Shown here: positions 41,213-49,048 of the stretch, in pieces
Layout: every line of letters starts with the position of its first letter
How positions within the stretch are numbered: the stretch's first letter is position 1
Origin: Candidatus Kaistia colombiensis
GTDB lineage: Bacteria; Pseudomonadota; Alphaproteobacteria; Rhizobiales; Kaistiaceae
NCBI GenBank assembly: GCA_029203105.1
Contig: CP119318.1
Span: forward strand, 387,001 to 451,000
Direction of reading: 5' to 3'
DNA length: 64,000 nt
Notes under the pieces: model-generated
What the model saw: the letters and a program-made list of their open reading frames with translations, nothing else
The model's database searches: none
What the model was told of the DNA's origin: nothing
Position numbers and translations under genes: made by a program

Positions 41213-41815
41213 CTAGGGGCTAATACCAATGGCTGAATCAGACTCTTCGGTCACCCTATCGGCCTTCAAGACCCGGTAGACACTGGCAACACCGATGCCC
41301 AACTGATTGGCTATGTCGTCACGCTTCATGCCTTGGCTAGCCAGAGCCAACACCTCGTCAGCCTTAGCTTGGGCAGTAGGCTTGCGACCCTTGTATTTCC
41401 CCTCCCCTTTAGCCTTGGCTATGCCTTCCCGTTGGCGCTCAAGCATGGACTCCCTCTCAAATTGGGCAAAGCCTGCAAAGATGGTCAGGATCAGTCGGCC
41501 CGTGGCGCTCTTGGTATCGACCGCCTCACCACCAAAGTTAAGCACCTTGAGGCCCACGCCCTTGCCATCGAGCGCCTGGACGATCTCCCAAAGGTTCAAT
41601 GTGGATCTAGCCAGACGGTCGATCTTGGTCACGACCAGCGTGTCACCGTCTCGAACGAAGTCCAGCACGCCCTGTAGAGCCGCCCTCGGCCCCATGGAGC
41701 CCGCTTGCTCCTTGTAGACACGCTCAGCACCGGCAGCAGCAAGATCACGCTCCTGAGCCTCTAGCCCAGCGATCTGTTCAGTCGTGGAAGTTCTCGCATA
41801 GCCGACGATCATAGC
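41213..41815 (-). CDS. Serine recombinase / resolvase-invertase
   Basis: About 200 residues from the ATG at 41813-41815 (the frame is open six codons further). The catalytic domain starts with MIVGYARTSTTEQIAGLEAQ, with the nucleophilic Ser in ARTST, and includes VVTKIDRLARSTLNLWEIV and FAGFAQFERESMLERQREGI. The C-terminal helix-turn-helix is in ALASQGMKRDDIANQLGIGV then ASVYRVLK. It is a full-length small serine recombinase of the Tn3-resolvase/Hin group. In this island it may resolve dimers or invert DNA. It is a second recombination system besides the tyrosine integrase. Confidence 0.92.
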   Translation of the reverse strand, partial: AMIVGYARTSTTEQIAGLEAQERDLAAAGAERVYKEQAGSMGPRAALQGVLDFVRDGDTLVVTKIDRLARSTLNLWEIVQALDGKGVGLKVLNFGGEAVDTKSATGRLILTIFAGFAQFERESMLERQREGIAKAKGEGKYKGRKPTAQAKADEVLALASQGMKRDDIANQLGIGVASVYRVLKADRVTEESDSAIGISP

Positions 41816-41833
41816 ACCCCGTCTCCCTCTCAA

Positions 41834-42204
41834 TAGGCTCTTGGGGGTTATGATTCGAGCCTATCAAAATGTCAAATACCATTTATATGATAGCCTCACG
41901 GCAGTCCTGAGCGTCGATCAATAGGGCAAGCCTAGTGATAGCCTCCAGAAGGGCTCGGTGGCTGGTACGTAAGCAGTTCATGGAAATCGAGAGACCTATC
42001 CGACCAGAACAGGGTCGGCTCTCGAAAGTTTGAAAGCGCTCGACAGCTTGCGCCATTTCAGACCCAAACGAACTGCCACCCCACCCCGGCCGGGGGGATA
42101 AATGCAATCCACACCTTATTGTTGGGGCTCACAAATTTTGTCTAGAATTTCTAAGCAAAGCCATTTCAACATCCCGAGAATAATCAAGCACAGACGGATG
42201 CACG
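41834..42204. other. Divergent spacer, no gene seen
   Basis: Between the resolvase and the secreted-protein gene no gene is supported. The 42100-42200 part is AT-rich (AAATTTTGTCTAGAATTTC) and probably holds the promoter of the plus-strand gene. Confidence 0.4.
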
Positions 42205-43077
42205 ATGCTCAACCCGCACCACGCCCAACTTCTGAGATTAAAGAGGCCAGCTTGCCGAAGCTTCGCCTCTGCCATGGCGCTGATCGGCGCGGCTGCACTG
42301 CTAACACAGCCCGCACGAGCTCAGAATGTGACCGACAGCGACCGGGCGGAGTTTGCAGCTGCTAGGAGTTGCATTGCAGAGTCCATTCCACAGCTTGATG
42401 ATAGAATTTCATCTGCAGAAATTATTGCACGGTCCGCGCTCTCGGCATGCCAGGACAAGCTGAAGCTCACGCAACACACGACGCTCGAAAGGGTGGTTCT
42501 GTCTCGTGTTTTGAATCAGTCACTTCAAGATGAAGCCTTGGAAGGTGTACTCAAGCTCCGATCAAAGAGCACCAAATCCCAAGGAAATACATATTTATCG
42601 GAAATGGACCTATCAAAACTATACAAAATTGCCGCGCCCATCAGCAGAAAGGAGCTGGGACGATTCTCTCTGGTCAATGAAAATTACTATGAGGCAACAC
42701 TCAATGGGATTTATTATGGGCTACGCACTGCCATAGATGGCAAAGAACTGAAGATCGTAAGTCGAAAGGTCATATCTAGTTCTATTTCGGAGGAAAACTG
42801 CAATAACCTAATCAAGGATTTGATATACTCACATTCCACTGCCGGCTATGTCGTCGAAAAATTATCATTTGAGGCTATGGAAATCGATTATGGCATCAAT
42901 AACTCGATTGGATTAGGCTTTCGCTTAGGAAACGGGGATCATGTCGTCATTTTGGTTTGCAAAACGAACAATTGGACCACGTTCAATCTGGAAATAAGGG
43001 ATGGGCTTCAAAGCTGGGAGATGGAAGCCTATCGCAAGAGCATCAAAGAGGCGATTGGCAACGCGGATACAGAGTAG
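42205..43077 (+). CDS. Secreted island protein, unknown function
   Basis: A 290-residue protein with a signal peptide: a basic N-terminus then FASAMALIGAAALLTQPARA, cut before QNVTDSD. The mature part contains four to five cysteines (SCIAES, ACQDKL, NCNNLI, VCKTNN) that could pair in the periplasm. The rest is mixed alpha/beta. Codon use is more AT-rich than in the core chromosome. It is the only secreted product of the island and sits alone between the resolvase and the integrase. I recognise no family, and a cargo role such as host-surface modification or phage exclusion is only speculation. Confidence 0.7.
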   Translation: MLNPHHAQLLRLKRPACRSFASAMALIGAAALLTQPARAQNVTDSDRAEFAAARSCIAESIPQLDDRISSAEIIARSALSACQDKLKLTQHTTLERVVLSRVLNQSLQDEALEGVLKLRSKSTKSQGNTYLSEMDLSKLYKIAAPISRKELGRFSLVNENYYEATLNGIYYGLRTAIDGKELKIVSRKVISSSISEENCNNLIKDLIYSHSTAGYVVEKLSFEAMEIDYGINNSIGLGFRLGNGDHVVILVCKTNNWTTFNLEIRDGLQSWEMEAYRKSIKEAIGNADTE

Positions 43078-43258
43078 CAGTGAACTCAGCCCCCCTTGCG
43101 CTTACAAGATTAGCGATCAGTTCTAGCCCCCCCTTAGGCTTGGCGCTATCAAGGCCCTCAGAGACGACAGACAGGCGATCATGCGGCCTGCCTGCCACCA
43201 ATCGACCACCTAGGTTCTAGGCAACCAGACCGCCATTGGCCTGTCGCCCTCGCTATGG

Positions 43259-43423
43259 CTAGTCATCACGCTTGGGAAGCCGGTTTTTGCCACCCTGGTT
43301 CGGGCTACTCCCGGTGATCAAGTACCAAATGGTATCCAGCACCCACCACGCTAGGACCACACCCACAACGACACCGAAAAGGCGATCTACGGAGACTGAT
43401 TGATACGCGTCGGAGTAGTCCAT
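43259..43423 (-). CDS. Small single-helix membrane protein coupled to the integrase
   Basis: A 54-residue frame opens one base after the integrase stop (TGA T ATG). It reads MDYSDAYQSVSVDRLFGVVV, then a membrane helix GVVLAWWVLDTIWYLITG, then a basic tail NQGGKNRLPKRDD. The near-contiguous start suggests translational coupling with the integrase. The protein is too short to assign; small membrane proteins beside integrases are common in islands but poorly studied. Confidence 0.6.
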   Translation of the reverse strand: MDYSDAYQSVSVDRLFGVVVGVVLAWWVLDTIWYLITGSSPNQGGKNRLPKRDD

Positions 43424-43983
43424 ATCAGCGCTCCCCGCCGCTCGATGATAGTCGGGCCAACTTCTCGGCTACAGCGCTAGGCCGAAGGTGGGTGTAGCGA
43501 GCGAGCATACGCATATCCCTATGCCCACTGATCAGGGCGACCTCTGGCGCGCTTAAACCCATCTCGAAGAACCGTGACACCGCCTCGTGCCGAAGGTCAT
43601 GGAACCGGAAGTCCCGCATCTCGGCTCGCTCCAACAATCGCAGCCATGCCTGCCTCACGGTGAAGGGCTTGACCGGGAACAACCTCTCGGCCTGCGGTAC
43701 GATCGCCTCGATGGTTTGAATTGCACAGGGGGTCAGTGGAACGGTTCGCTCATAGCCATTCTTCGTCGTCCGCAGCCGTACTGTGCAGGCTACGAGGTCG
43801 ACATCGGACCATTCAATAGAGAGAAGCTCACCACGGCGCATGCCAGTCTCGACGGCAAGCACGATTAGAGGCTTGAACCATTGCGAGCGCGCTCTGCCTA
43901 CAGCCGCCCAGTGAACTGGCCCCCGTTTCGACCGGACATTTGGCATAACGCGGAGGCTTGAGGCTATCCTCAAGCATAGGCTT

Positions 43984-44373
43984 ATGTCTGACGAGTATCA
44001 GCGGATCGAAGTGGTCACGGGTGAAGCCCGTCGCCGTCATTGGACGACGGAGCAGAAGCTGCAAATCCTGGAAGAGAGTTTCTTGCCTGGCGAGAGCGTC
44101 TCATCGGTGGCTCGCCGACGCGGCGTTGCCCCGAATTTATTGTATCGTTGGCGCCGTCTGATGACGGAGGGCGGCGTGGCGGCGGTGGGATCGGACGAAC
44201 CTGTGGTCGGGAGTTCGGAGGTGCGCCGGCTCGAAGATCGGGTGCGCGACCTCGAGCGGCTGCTCGGCCGCAAGACGATGGAGGTCGAGATCCTCAAGGA
44301 GGCCTTGGCCAAGTCGGAGTCAAAAAAACCGAGCTTGCAGCTCTTGTCGCGGCTGAAGGGCGGTATCCGATGA
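43984..44373 (+). CDS. IS2-like transposase OrfA
   Basis: A 129-residue DNA-binding subunit with RRRHWTTEQKLQILEESFLP and the helix-turn-helix SVSSVARRRGVAPNLLYRWR, then a leucine-zipper-like segment (RLEDRVRDLERLLGRKTMEV). The codons TCA AAA AAA CCG near 44320-44330 contain an A7 run suited to -1 slippage, and an open frame then leads into orfB. Its stop overlaps the orfB start (ATGA). Confidence 0.92.
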   Translation: MSDEYQRIEVVTGEARRRHWTTEQKLQILEESFLPGESVSSVARRRGVAPNLLYRWRRLMTEGGVAAVGSDEPVVGSSEVRRLEDRVRDLERLLGRKTMEVEILKEALAKSESKKPSLQLLSRLKGGIR

Positions 44374-45197
44374 AGGTCCTCGCCGAGACGCTCGGTGTCG
44401 CGAGATCGCATTTGCACGACAAGGTCCGACAGGTTCGAAAGCCACGCGGAAGCTACCGTAAGGCGGAGGACGATGGCTTGCTTCCCCTGATCCGCCGCCT
44501 GGTCGATGAGCGGCCGACCTATGGCTATCGGCGCATCACTGCGCTGGCCAACCGGGAGTTGGCAACGGCCGGGAGCCCGCCGGTCAACCACAAACGGGTC
44601 TTTCGGCTGATGCGCCAGAACGCCCTTCTGCTCTCCCGGCATACCGGCACCAGGACCGGACGTGTTCATGACGGCAAGGTCGTCGTCATGCGATCGAACC
44701 TTCGCTGGTGTTCGGACGGCTTCGAAGTCACCTGTTGGAACGGCGAGGTCGTCAGGGCTGCTTTCATCATCGATGCCCATGACCGGGAGATCATCGCCTG
44801 GAATGCCGTCGCTGGCTCCGGGATCAGCGGCGGTATAGTTCGCGACATGATGCTGGAAGCGGTCGAGACCCGGTTTGCCGGGCTCAGGGCGCCCCAGACC
44901 GTCGAATGGCTCACGGACAACGGCAGCGCTTACACGGCCAAAGAGACCCGCGACTTCGCCGTCGCGCTCAATCTCGTTCCCTGCTTCACACCCGTCAAAA
45001 GCCCGCAATCCAACGGCATGGCCGAAAGCTTCGTCAAAACCTTCAAGCGCGACTATGTTCGCGTCAATCCATTGCCGGACGCAGTTACAGCGCTCCGGCA
45101 GTTCGCCGGATGGTTCAAGGATTACAACGAAAACCATCCTCATTCAGGGCTCAGGATGCATTCCCCACGAGGGTTCATCAGAGCACAGGCTCAATAG
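44370..45197 (+). CDS. IS2-like transposase OrfB
   Basis: About 275 residues from the ATG at 44370. N-terminal LGVARSHLHDKVRQ and PTYGYRRITALANREL precede the DDE core: WCSDGFEVTCWNGEVVRAAF (first Asp), EWLTDNGSAYTAKETRDF (second) and NGMAESFVKTFKRDY (Glu). It ends HPHSGLRMHSPRGFIRAQ. All catalytic residues are present, so the IS should be mobile. Confidence 0.93.
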   Translation: MKVLAETLGVARSHLHDKVRQVRKPRGSYRKAEDDGLLPLIRRLVDERPTYGYRRITALANRELATAGSPPVNHKRVFRLMRQNALLLSRHTGTRTGRVHDGKVVVMRSNLRWCSDGFEVTCWNGEVVRAAFIIDAHDREIIAWNAVAGSGISGGIVRDMMLEAVETRFAGLRAPQTVEWLTDNGSAYTAKETRDFAVALNLVPCFTPVKSPQSNGMAESFVKTFKRDYVRVNPLPDAVTALRQFAGWFKDYNENHPHSGLRMHSPRGFIRAQAQ

Positions 45198-45854
45198 CCG
45201 ACTGTCCGGTAAAACGGGGGCAACTCCACCCAGAACCGCGCCACATCGGACACATCGAGCCGTCTTGTCCGTGCCTCCGATGGCTTGGGTAGATTGATAT
45301 CACGGACAGGATTGCCGATGAGGCGGAAGCCCCATTCCTTCCGAGCGACTTCAAAGCAGTGACGGAGGATGGCAAGCTCTCGACGCACCGTGCCGCCACT
45401 GACCTCCTGGAGCCGATCATCCCGATAGCTGGCGACCATAGCGCCTGAGAGCCGGTTCAAGGTGGCTGACGCTAACGAATGTCGCTTCAACACGGAGAGC
45501 TTGGAGCACTCCCTGTCGGCACCGCGCTTGGTGGGTGTGATTTCCCTCTCATAGCGATCCAGCAGATCCCTAAGGGTAACGGTCTTGAGTTCGGCTTGAT
45601 TGGTCGGAAGCTCGGCCCTGTCGATTGACCGTTCCTGATCCCTCGCCCACGCCTGCGCATCGGCATGAGACGGGAAGCTCTTTGTCAGAAGGGGATAGCC
45701 CTGTCGCCTGACCTGGGCCTGCCAAGCCGCACCACGTTTACGGATAGTAGCCATTACGTCTGTCCATCGCTGTGACACCAGTGTGACAGACTGACCGGAC
45801 GGCTATTTCTTCAACGTGATCGCTTAGCGAAAAACCCCTGTCAAACCAAGGGTT

Positions 45855-45924
45855 TAAGTGGCGGAGAGGGGGAGATTCGAACTCCCGATACCCTTGCGAG
45901 TATGCCGCATTTCGAGTGCGGTGC
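45855..45924 (-). repeat. Att site within tRNA-Ser (70-bp direct repeat)
   Basis: Identical over 70 bp to 36848-36917. It covers the 3' part of tRNA-Ser(CGA) and 4 bases beyond the CCA end. Integration here keeps the tRNA gene whole because the element brings its own copy of the 3' end. Confidence 0.95.
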
Positions 45925-45948
45925 AATCGACCACTCTGCCACCTCTCC
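45859..45948 (-). tRNA. tRNA-Ser (anticodon CGA)
   Basis: On the minus strand, 90 nt folding as a long-variable-arm tRNA: acceptor GGAGAGG pairs with CCTCTCC, discriminator G, encoded CCA. The anticodon loop is CTCGAAA with anticodon CGA (reads UCG). The variable arm is formed by ATACTCGCAAGGGTAT and the T loop has GTTCGAATC. It serves as integration site for the adjacent island and lies upstream of rplU. Confidence 0.95.
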
Positions 45949-46752
45949 GCGGTGACGCTCAATCGGCGCGATTGGCCTGATACATGGGTCGACAGACGAT
46001 GACAAGACCCTTCGCTGCCTTTCCCACGCCTTGTGGATCATTCAGCCCTACCGAGCGCCAAAATGGCTCTCCAGCCTGTCGAGCCATTCCGGGAGGCAGG
46101 GAGGCAGGGAGGCAGGGAGGCAGGGAGGCAGGGAGGCAGGGAGGCAGGGAGGCAGGGAGGCAGGGAGGCAGGGAGCGTCTCCAGCAGCCTGCCTGCAAGC
46201 GCGGATCCCAATTTGGGGCAGCCAAGCCGGAGATCACGAAAGCAGAACCACGCAAACAGGCAGGGGCCATCCGGCTGCGCCCGGCAGCCGGCACGACACT
46301 CCGATCGCGGCCCGCCCGCCTCTCGGAACACCCGGATCGACGGATCAATGCCCGCCGTCAGCATCGTCACGCCCCCCCAGACACGGCGCCAACCCTGCAA
46401 GGTTGTGCAACACGCCGTCGCGACACACTGTTCGCCGGCTTTCCTCGCTGGCGGGAGGGATCGGAAACTCCTCTCCGTCCCAACGACCTCTCTATGCGAC
46501 CCTCACCATCCCCATCCGATCACCATCCCATCCGATTGCGAAAACTCCGTAGCCGGCGGGCGGGCGTCACGCCCCGCGCTCGCTGGCTTTTCGGGGCAGC
46601 TTCAGGCCGCTTTCGCTTGACAGGCGCCGTCTCATCCCTATAAGTGCCGGCCGAATGGCGGCGCGGCTTTTGGGCTGCGCTATTTCCATTTCAATGAACC
46701 CTGACTGAAGAAGCGGACCCTTCGAGGTCACGCTGAACAACTGGATAGAACA
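45949..46752. other. 800-bp spacer before rplU, no gene seen
   Basis: The stretch holds an 8-bp tandem array (46091-46175) and the promoter region of the ribosomal operon. No coding frame is convincing: frames through the tandem array stay open only because the 8-bp unit lacks stop codons. The part just before rplU (CACGCTGAACAACTGG) is probably untranslated leader. Confidence 0.5.
46091..46175 (+). repeat. 8-bp tandem repeat, GGGAGGCA x 10.6
   Basis: Ten perfect copies of GGGAGGCA followed by GGGAG. The array is pure, so the copy number is likely to vary by slippage between strains. It lies in the gap between tRNA-Ser and rplU and no gene covers it. Confidence 0.97.
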
Positions 46753-47418
46753 ATGTTCGCAGTCATCAAAACGGGTGGCAAGCAGTACTCGGTTGCCGCC
46801 AATGACGAACTGGAAGTCGAGCTGCTCGAAGGAGCACCCGGCGATATGATTTCCTTCGGCGAGATCCTTCTCGTCGGCGGCGAAGCTGGCGTCACCATCG
46901 GTGCCCCCTTCGTCGAAGGCGCCTCGGTCTCGGCCGAGATCATCGACCAGATGCGCACGCGCAAGATCCTGGTCTTCAAGAAGCGCCGCCGTCAGAATTC
47001 CAAGCGCAGCCGCGGCCATCGCCAGAGCCTGACCATCGTCCGGATCACCGAGATCCTGACCAATGGCGCCAAGGCTTCCGGCAAGAAGGCCACCAAGGCC
47101 AAGGCCAAGGTTGCAGCACCCGCGACCGACGCCGCTCCGGCAGCGCTCGCAAGCGGCGGGCTCGACAGCTCGAACCTCTCGCTGATCTCGGGCATCGGCC
47201 CGACCATCGAGAAGAAGCTGCGCGCCGCCGGCGTCACCTCCTGGGAGCAGATCGCTGCCTGGACCGATGCCGACATCGCCAAGTATGATGAGGAACTCGC
47301 CCTGCGTGGCCGCGTCGGCCGTGAAGAGTGGGTCCAGCAGGCCTCTGAGCTTCTCGCCGGCAAGCCGCCGCGCGCCAAGATCGACCAGGCAGAGCTGAAG
47401 TCTGGCGAAGATCGCTGA
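46753..47418 (+). CDS. rplU: Ribosomal protein bL21 with C-terminal helix-hairpin-helix extension
   Basis: A 221-residue protein. Residues 1-103 are a standard bL21 (MFAVIKTGGKQYSVAANDEL to HRQSLTIVRITEI) that binds 23S rRNA. A Lys/Ala-rich linker (KASGKKATKAKAKVAAPATD) leads to a second domain, LISGIGPTIEKKLRAAGVTS and WEQIAAWTDADIAKYDEEL, a helix-hairpin-helix segment of the kind found in alphaproteobacterial L21 and in other proteins. The extension doubles the usual length of about 103 residues. The gene heads rplU-rpmA. The role of the extension is not established. Confidence 0.95.
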   Translation: MFAVIKTGGKQYSVAANDELEVELLEGAPGDMISFGEILLVGGEAGVTIGAPFVEGASVSAEIIDQMRTRKILVFKKRRRQNSKRSRGHRQSLTIVRITEILTNGAKASGKKATKAKAKVAAPATDAAPAALASGGLDSSNLSLISGIGPTIEKKLRAAGVTSWEQIAAWTDADIAKYDEELALRGRVGREEWVQQASELLAGKPPRAKIDQAELKSGEDR

Positions 47419-47464
47419 GCCGCGCTTTCTAGCGCGCCCCTAACAACGGATCAGGAGTTCGATC

Positions 47465-47737
47465 ATGGCACACAAAAAGGCAGGCGGTTCCTCGCGCAAC
47501 GGTCGCGATTCCGCGGGTCGCCGTCTCGGCGTCAAGAAGTTCGGCGGCGAAGCCGTCATTTCCGGCAACATTATCCTGCGTCAGCGCGGGACCCAGTGGC
47601 ATCCGGGCACCGGCGTTGGCCTCGGCAAGGATCACACGATCTTCGCCACCACGGACGGACACGTATCCTTCCGTAAGAAAGCCAATGGCCGTACCTACGT
47701 CTCCGTCGCCCCGGCGGCGCTGGAGGCTGCAGAATAA
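47465..47737 (+). CDS. rpmA: Ribosomal protein bL27
   Basis: A 90-residue bL27 of normal length beginning MAHKKAGGSSRNGRDSAGRR, whose N-terminus reaches the peptidyl transferase centre. There is no N-terminal cleavable extension as found in Firmicutes. It follows rplU by 46 bp with a GGATCAGGAG ribosome-site context. A terminator follows at 47801. Confidence 0.97.
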   Translation: MAHKKAGGSSRNGRDSAGRRLGVKKFGGEAVISGNIILRQRGTQWHPGTGVGLGKDHTIFATTDGHVSFRKKANGRTYVSVAPAALEAAE

Positions 47738-47800
47738 CCGGCTCTTCTCAAGGAACGCCGGTGTCGCATCGACCCGGCCGACCGTGACGGCCTGAAGACA

Positions 47801-47830
47801 GGGGAGATGGGACACCATCTCCCCTTTTCT
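47801..47830 (+). terminator. Rho-independent terminator after rpmA
   Basis: A 10-bp perfect stem (GGGGAGATGG with CCATCTCCCC), loop GACA, then TTTTCTTTT. It lies about 65 bp after the rpmA stop and 24 bp before the first GNAT gene. Confidence 0.9.
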
Positions 47831-47853
47831 TTTGGCCCGACCGGGAGGCACCA

Positions 47854-48519
47854 ATGCGGGACCAGGATCTAGAAGGAACGACAGAGGACGAAGAACGGAG
47901 CGTCCTGACGGCGCGGCTCGTGCTGCGGCGCCCCAGGACGGAAGATGCGGCAGTCCTCGCCGCGGCCATCGACAATCCGCGCGTCGCGAAGAATCTCGTG
48001 AGCGTGCCCCACCCCTATCGCCGCGCCGATGCGGATACCTGGATCCGGCAGAGCCGCCATCCGGCCGCCGGCGCCGCGCATATCGCCCTGTCGCGGACGA
48101 ATGGCGGCTTGCTCGGCGCGAGCTTCCATCGCCCGAGCGAATCCCGCCCGAACGGCCACGACCTGTCCTTCTGGGTCGCCGAGCGCCATTGGGGCGAGGG
48201 GTTCGGCACCGAGATCGCGCATGCCGCCATCGACGATGCCTTCGGCGCCGACGGGCTGGAGCGGCTCTGGTGCGTGGTGCGGGTGACCAATGGCCCGGCT
48301 CGGCGCGTCGTCGAGAAATGCGGGTTCCAGTTCCGCGACACCGGCATGGTGCGGTCTCTGTCGGAGCGCGGCTCCGTGCCGGTCGAGCATTTCGTGCTCG
48401 AGCGCCGCGTCTGGCAGAGCCTGAAATCCTGGGGCGCCCCGCCGCCGTCGGAATTTGGAACGATGATGGGTCTCGACACGAGGGCGAGCGATGATGACGT
48501 TGCGAGCGATGCTGCCTGA
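47854..48519 (+). CDS. GNAT family N-acetyltransferase
   Basis: A 221-residue GNAT of the RimJ/RimL-like group. It opens with LTARLVLRRPRTEDAAVLAA and contains the strand LSFWVAERHWGEGFGTEIAH, with the acetyl-CoA-binding loop (H-W-G-E-G-F-G-T, a variant of R/Q-x-x-G-x-G/A). C-terminal VVEKCGFQFRDTGMVRS is typical. Its 3' end overlaps the next GNAT gene by 29 bp. Two GNAT genes between rpmA and obgE are common in this order. Substrates (protein N-termini or small amines) are unknown. Confidence 0.9.
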   Translation: MRDQDLEGTTEDEERSVLTARLVLRRPRTEDAAVLAAAIDNPRVAKNLVSVPHPYRRADADTWIRQSRHPAAGAAHIALSRTNGGLLGASFHRPSESRPNGHDLSFWVAERHWGEGFGTEIAHAAIDDAFGADGLERLWCVVRVTNGPARRVVEKCGFQFRDTGMVRSLSERGSVPVEHFVLERRVWQSLKSWGAPPPSEFGTMMGLDTRASDDDVASDAA

Positions 48520-49048
48520 AAAGACGATCCGCACGGCGAGCCTGCTGCTGCGCCCGCTGCGACCCGAGGACGGTCCCGCCATCGTGGCCGGCCTCAGCGA
48601 CTACGAGGTGACGCGCTGGTTGGCGCGCGTCCCCTATCCCTATGATCTCGACGAGGCCCGGCGCTTTCTCGCCTGGGAGCGGGCCCAGCGTCCCGTCAGC
48701 GCCGAGCAGGTCTACGCCATCGACCGCGACGGCATGATCGGGCTGATTTCGCTGCGCGACGCCGGCCCGGAGCCGGTGCTGGGCTATTGGCTAGCGCAGG
48801 CCCATTGGGGCAAGCGCTATATGAGCGAAGCCGTGGCGGCGCTCGTCGACGACACCTTCCTGGATCCGGGCATCCGGACGATCCAGTCCGGCGTGTTCGA
48901 GGGCAACGAACGGTCGCTCGCCATCCAGAAGCGGCTCGGATTCGAGATCGTCGGCCGTTCCGTCCAGCATAACCTTGCGCTCGGCCGCGATCTTGCGCAT
49001 ATCGACACAGCCCTGACGCGCGCGCGTCACTACGAGTTTAAAAAATGA
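48491..49048 (+). CDS. GNAT family N-acetyltransferase
   Basis: A 185-residue RimJ/RimL-like acetyltransferase starting at 48491 (ATG at 48509 is an alternative). It has IRTASLLLRPLRPEDGPAIV at the start, GYWLAQAHWGKRYMSEAVAA at the acetyl-CoA site and NERSLAIQKRLGFEIVGRSV near the end. Its stop overlaps the obgE start by 4 bp, so it is translationally coupled to obgE. Substrate is unknown. Confidence 0.9.
   Translation: MMTLRAMLPEKTIRTASLLLRPLRPEDGPAIVAGLSDYEVTRWLARVPYPYDLDEARRFLAWERAQRPVSAEQVYAIDRDGMIGLISLRDAGPEPVLGYWLAQAHWGKRYMSEAVAALVDDTFLDPGIRTIQSGVFEGNERSLAIQKRLGFEIVGRSVQHNLALGRDLAHIDTALTRARHYEFKK

Larger units (their letters stand above)
43912..45228 (+). mobile_element. IS2-like (IS3 family) insertion sequence, 1,317 bp, with target duplication
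   Basis: The ends read inward TGAACTGGCCCCCGTTTCGA (left) and TGGAGTTGCCCCCGTTTTAC (right), both continuing CCGGACA. The flanks are a perfect 5-bp duplication CCCAG (43907-43911 and 45229-45233), the length typical of IS2-group elements. Two overlapping genes fill the element. It interrupts the island integrase cleanly and looks like a recent event. Confidence 0.95.
43425..45778 (-). pseudogene. Tyrosine integrase of the tRNA-Ser island, split by an IS2-like element
   Basis: The gene is in two pieces: 5' part 45234-45778 (about 182 codons) and 3' part 43425-43911. Removing the IS and one CCCAG duplication restores a continuous frame, DVSDVARFW joined to AAVGRARSQWF. The restored protein of about 340 residues has an N-terminal arm domain (RKRGAAWQAQVRRQGYPLLT), a core-binding domain, and a complete catalytic set: TGMRRGELLSIEW, HDLRHEAVSRFF, ISGHRDM and the Tyr in MLARYTHLRP. 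The likely start is the ATG at 45752-45754. It lies directly beside tRNA-Ser(CGA) and is the natural enzyme for the 70-bp att repeats. The insertion should fix the island in place unless another integrase acts. Confidence 0.93.

Noticed and set aside
40917..41216. A 99-codon frame with CPWSCPKC as a small zinc protein
   Set aside because: No ribosome site, partly overlapping the resolvase gene end, and no balance of hydrophobic residues; kept only as part of the non-coding block.
46091..46175. Possible CRISPR array
   Set aside because: The repeats are 8 bp and directly adjacent without spacers, and there are no cas genes in the window.
45984..46643. Three overlapping frames through the 8-bp tandem array encoding Gly/Arg/Gln-rich repeats
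   Set aside because: The octamer has no stop codon in any frame, so openness is automatic; no start or homology supports them.
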